From the NCBI GenBank assembly GCA_020216785.1, contig JAIWNO010000299.1, positions 1-12,910 on the forward strand: 12,910 bases of DNA, written 5' to 3'. Within the stretch, counting starts at the first letter, position 1. Each line of letters begins with the position of its first letter. Below, in pieces: positions 12,871-12,910 of the stretch. Source of the DNA: Desulfomonile sp. GTDB taxonomy: Bacteria > Desulfobacterota > Desulfomonilia > Desulfomonilales > Desulfomonilaceae. The translations under genes and the position numbers were made by a program. Below the pieces are notes generated by a model. That model ran no database searches. It saw only the letters and a program-made list of their open reading frames with translations, and was not told the origin of the DNA.

Positions 12871-12910
12871 GCAACGCGCAGTGTCTTACCCCTAGGATAT
12901 TATCCCGAGA

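Noticed and set aside
12847..12910. Start of a further gene or a CRISPR repeat at the right edge
   Set aside because: Only one palindrome copy is present, with no spacer-repeat periodicity and no open frame of useful length before the edge.

Overview
The window looks like chromosome from a moderately GC-rich, Gram-negative anaerobe, most likely of the deltaproteobacterial (Desulfobacterota-like) type. This is an inference from three things: a DHH/CBS/tRNA-nucleotidyltransferase fusion of a kind found in that group, a stand-alone pyruvate-carboxylase-B-like carboxyltransferase, and dispersed GC-rich palindromes. No gene here fixes the species.

Left edge (1-650): the C-terminal half of a tyrosine recombinase runs in from outside the window and stops just short of a minus-strand tRNA-Ala(CGC). 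The tRNA has its own terminator and a probable promoter. Its 3' end faces the integrase, so this looks like the boundary of an integrated element that lies to the left. Everything to the right reads as ordinary chromosome.

Positions 657-4434 (minus strand) hold a tight five-gene operon behind a good sigma-70-type promoter. In transcription order it encodes a DegT-type PLP sugar aminotransferase, a family 2 glycosyltransferase of the polyprenol-phosphate sugar synthase type, a small FdtA/WxcM-like cupin, and two different SAM-dependent methyltransferases. Gaps and overlaps run from a 4-base overlap to tens of bases. The set suggests synthesis and transfer of an amino and possibly methylated sugar onto a lipid or surface glycan. 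No dehydratase or nucleotidyltransferase is present, so the sugar nucleotide must come from elsewhere.

Positions 4857-9620 (plus strand) hold a 903-residue DHH-DHHA1-CBS-CBS-tRNA nucleotidyltransferase fusion, a biotin-dependent carboxyltransferase subunit without its biotin domain, and a hotdog-fold PaaI-like thioesterase. The fusion gene seems to start from an extended -10 promoter so close to the ATG that the message may be leaderless.

Positions 9621-10047 are a convergent intergenic region carrying a decayed paired-hairpin repeat and one further hairpin. From 10048 to about 12669 the minus strand encodes a complete FtsK DNA translocase with a well-placed promoter. Beyond it lie a thrice-repeated 7-mer and an 11-bp-arm palindrome, with no gene up to the right edge.

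The items most worth a second look are the amino-sugar operon, the four-part RNA-processing fusion protein, and the integrase/tRNA junction.
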